A stretch of 7,372 nt of DNA, from contig CANLMQ010000064.1 in the NCBI GenBank assembly GCA_947492175.1, positions 1 to 7,372 on the forward strand, in the 5' to 3' direction. Position 1 is the stretch's first letter, and each line of letters opens with the position of its first letter. A model generated the notes under the pieces. It did no database searches. It was not told the origin of the DNA and saw nothing but the letters and a program-made list of their open reading frames with translations. Shown here in pieces: positions 6,392-7,372 of the stretch. Both the position numbers and the translations under genes were made by a program. This DNA is from an uncultured Draconibacterium sp. (lineage in GTDB: Bacteria > Bacteroidota > Bacteroidia > Bacteroidales > Prolixibacteraceae).

Positions 6392-6943
6392 TTATTTTTC
6401 AACGTGAACATCAACATAACCTTTTTCGCCTGCATAATCGCGCGCTGAACTAAACAGGTAATTTTCAGCATTACTTACAACCAAAGCTCTAACCGGATTT
6501 TCGTGTGTATAGTTAATACGCCGATCTACCATTTCATTTGTATCGAGTAAAACAGCATGATTGGTTTCCTGCCAAAATTTATATTTCTTAATCCGGTTAT
6601 CGAAATTACCGGCATACTCAAACCGGTATAAAAGCCATTCTTTCCTGCTTTCAGGTTCTGTTTCAATTTTCTTCAGAATTTGTTTGGCTGTAAATTTTTT
6701 GAAATCACGAATGATATCGCTTATTCTGAAATCTTCTTTTGCCCTGCAAACCAAATGAATATGGTTCGACATTAAACACCAGGCAAATATTTCAAAACCC
6801 TTATTATGAATACAATAATTTAGCGACTCTGTAATTACAGTCTTGTATTCATTGCGGGTAAAAACATCAATCCAGTCGGTTACCGTAAACGTAAGGAAAT
6901 AGGTCGCATTTTGGTCGGTAATAAAATAATTGTCGGCCGACAT
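6392..6943 (-). CDS. REP-associated tyrosine transposase (RAYT, Y1/HUH family)
   Basis: This 183-residue protein is close to the usual RAYT length. It shows the family landmarks in order: N-terminal YFLTFTVTDWIDVF (about 15-28); FAWCLMSNHIHLV with the metal-binding HUH pair His61 and His63; the helix IIRDFKKFTAKQI (78-89); FWQE (123-126); RINYTHENPVRA (142-153), in which Tyr145 is the likely nucleophile; and the C-terminal FSSARDYAG (164-172). By family knowledge it nicks single-stranded REP DNA through a covalent phosphotyrosine and is usually a domesticated single-copy gene linked to REP repeats, not a free insertion sequence. All catalytic residues are present, so it could be active. The surrounding hairpins at 6311-6383 and 6968-7325 are its probable substrates. 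It is preceded by an AT-rich leader without a clear Shine-Dalgarno. Confidence 0.92.
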   Translation of the reverse strand: MSADNYFITDQNATYFLTFTVTDWIDVFTRNEYKTVITESLNYCIHNKGFEIFAWCLMSNHIHLVCRAKEDFRISDIIRDFKKFTAKQILKKIETEPESRKEWLLYRFEYAGNFDNRIKKYKFWQETNHAVLLDTNEMVDRRINYTHENPVRALVVSNAENYLFSSARDYAGEKGYVDVHVEK

Positions 6944-6967
6944 TTTTTAATAAAATTAGCCATTTAT

Positions 6968-7028
6968 TATTGTCGTTACAAACGACAATAAACGTCCCCC
7001 TCGTTAACGCTGCACTCAAACGAGGGGG
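6968..7028. repeat. Two strong hairpins upstream of the RAYT
   Basis: TATTGTCGTT at 6968-6977 and AACGACAATA at 6981-6990 form a 10-bp stem with an ACA triloop. Five bases later, CCCCCTCGTT at 6996-7005 and AACGAGGGGG at 7019-7028 form another 10-bp stem with a 13-nt loop. The nearest arm is 25 nt before the transposase start, so transcription of the gene either begins inside this interval or crosses both hairpins. They probably belong to the REP-like set the transposase acts on. Confidence 0.75.
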
Positions 7029-7109
7029 AGTCGAGAATTCGACTCTCCCGGATAAACGAATTTGCTAATGCAAATCCATTTATCTGTCCCTCTCTGCATG
7101 CAGAGAGGG
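7028..7109. repeat. Hairpin chain including a perfect 22-bp palindrome
   Basis: There are three structures in a row. GAGTCGA at 7028-7034 pairs with TCGACTC at 7039-7045 (GAAT loop). GATAAA at 7051-7056 pairs with TTTATC at 7079-7084 around an inner ATTTGC-TAAT-GCAAAT stem at 7060-7075. A perfect 22-bp palindrome at 7088-7109 has the half-site CCCTCTCTGCA. The 16-nt stretch TTCGACTCTCCCGGAT at 7038-7053 recurs exactly at 7228-7243. No protein-coding frame here is credible. Confidence 0.75.
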
Positions 7110-7153
7110 GGTGAGTGAAGGAAATGCTGCCATAAAATTAAAATGTTGAAGAT

Positions 7154-7193
7154 AACCACCGGCTGATCGTCCTTCCATGCGCGCAGGGAAGGA
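7154..7193 (+). repeat. REP-like motif plus GC hairpin, copy 2
   Basis: The motif AACCACCGGCTGATCGTCC (7154-7172) runs into a near-perfect palindrome at 7170-7193: TCCTTCC, then the central TGCGCGCA, then GGAAGGA, with one A-G mismatch. The layout, a conserved leader followed at once by a hairpin, is that of REP sequences recognised by RAYT proteins. It is related to the copies at 91-123 and 7265-7325. Confidence 0.65.
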
Positions 7194-7227
7194 TGAGAGG
7201 ATGGGTCAATAAGATAGAACCCGGTAT

Positions 7228-7243
7228 TTCGACTCTCCCGGAT
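7228..7243 (+). repeat. Exact 16-nt direct repeat
   Basis: TTCGACTCTCCCGGAT matches 7038-7053 base for base, 190 nt away. In the first copy its left end forms the right arm of a 7-bp hairpin; in this copy the partner arm is absent. The sequence after each copy differs, so this looks like a rearranged module boundary within the repeat cluster. Confidence 0.6.
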
Positions 7244-7264
7244 TAAGGGAAAGCAGCCCAAAAA

Positions 7265-7324
7265 TGAAACGCCGAAAACAATCACCGATTAATCGTCCCT
7301 GTCTGACTGCGCAAGCCAGGCAGG
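7265..7324 (+). repeat. REP-like motif plus hairpin, copy 3
   Basis: The 33-nt motif at 7265-7297 matches 91-123 with seven transitions. It is followed directly by CCTGTCTG at 7298-7305 pairing with CAGGCAGG at 7317-7324 (eight pairs, one a wobble). Beyond it the window ends in AT-rich DNA with a small TGTAGCTACA palindrome at 7334-7343. I see no gene from 6944 to the right edge. Confidence 0.65.
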
Positions 7325-7372
7325 TTCCCTACTTGTAGCTACATTTTATACACATCTTTTGTAGTTACTATT

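Larger units (their letters stand above)
6337..7028 (-). mobile_element. Candidate RAYT unit bounded by mirrored hairpins
   Basis: The transposase gene is bracketed by the same two-hairpin arrangement on each side, pointing outward. Nearest the gene is a hairpin with the 9-nt core GTTACAAAC (plus strand 6975-6983, minus strand 6372-6380). Outside it is a C-run hairpin (6996-7028 and 6337-6358). RAYTs are known to sit between REP sequences in opposite orientations and to bind and cut them as single strands. The exact ends are inference, and no target-site duplication is expected for this class. Confidence 0.35.

Noticed and set aside
6253..6471. 72-codon minus-strand ORF overlapping the end of the RAYT gene
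   Set aside because: It overlaps a well-supported gene in another frame and runs through three hairpins; no family features.
7020..7055. tRNA-like T-arm (TTCGA followed by CTC)
   Set aside because: No acceptor, D or anticodon arms can be built around it, and the same 16-mer recurs at 7228-7243 without the partner arm.
7016..7285. 89-codon minus-strand ORF across the repeat cluster
   Set aside because: It is made entirely of hairpin arms and direct-repeat sequence, has no domain or signal, and is best explained as a chance frame over palindromes.

Overview
The window looks like an accessory stretch of a Bacteroidota chromosome. Protein-coding DNA is AT-rich, there are no obvious Shine-Dalgarno sequences before the genes, and the large lipoprotein has an acidic Cys-Asp-Lys-Asp-Asp motif of the kind used in this phylum to send lipoproteins to the cell surface. 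A marine or gut Marinilabiliales-type relative is a guess only; nothing here fixes the genus. All credible genes lie on the minus strand, so they are transcribed from high to low coordinates.

Layout from the right: 6944-7372 has no gene but is packed with hairpins and REP-like repeats. 6392-6943 encodes a REP-associated tyrosine transposase (RAYT, Y1/HUH family), with more hairpins at 6311-6383 beyond its stop. 5909-6139 is a run of eleven 21-bp tandem repeats that is open in all three minus-strand frames and gives a doubtful 145-residue ORF. 5139-5744 encodes a 201-residue protein with a charged helical N-terminus and a fibronectin-III-like C-terminus. 4995-5138 is an intergenic spacer holding two inverted repeats. 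1974-4994 encodes a 1006-residue surface lipoprotein ending in an FGE-sulfatase (C-type-lectin-like) domain. 324-1801 holds two overlapping genes of unknown function, one secreted or membrane-anchored and one with two membrane segments. 1-323 has no confident gene but carries a REP-like copy and a hairpin.

The most interesting signal is at the C-terminus of the lipoprotein. Its last 45 codons look like the variable region of a diversity-generating retroelement (DGR). Fifteen codons in the ligand-facing part of the lectin fold all have the form NNC and can each be derived from AAC by changing only adenines. An inverted repeat follows the stop codon directly. No reverse transcriptase, template repeat or avd gene is visible here, so any DGR core would have to act from elsewhere. 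The second theme is the RAYT and its repeats: hairpins with a shared GTT-ACA-AAC core sit in mirrored orientation on both sides of the gene, and a related 33-nt motif recurs at the opposite end of the window.

The genes do not form one obvious pathway. The 324-863 and 860-1801 pair is translationally coupled. The others are separated by hairpin-rich spacers and are probably separate transcripts.
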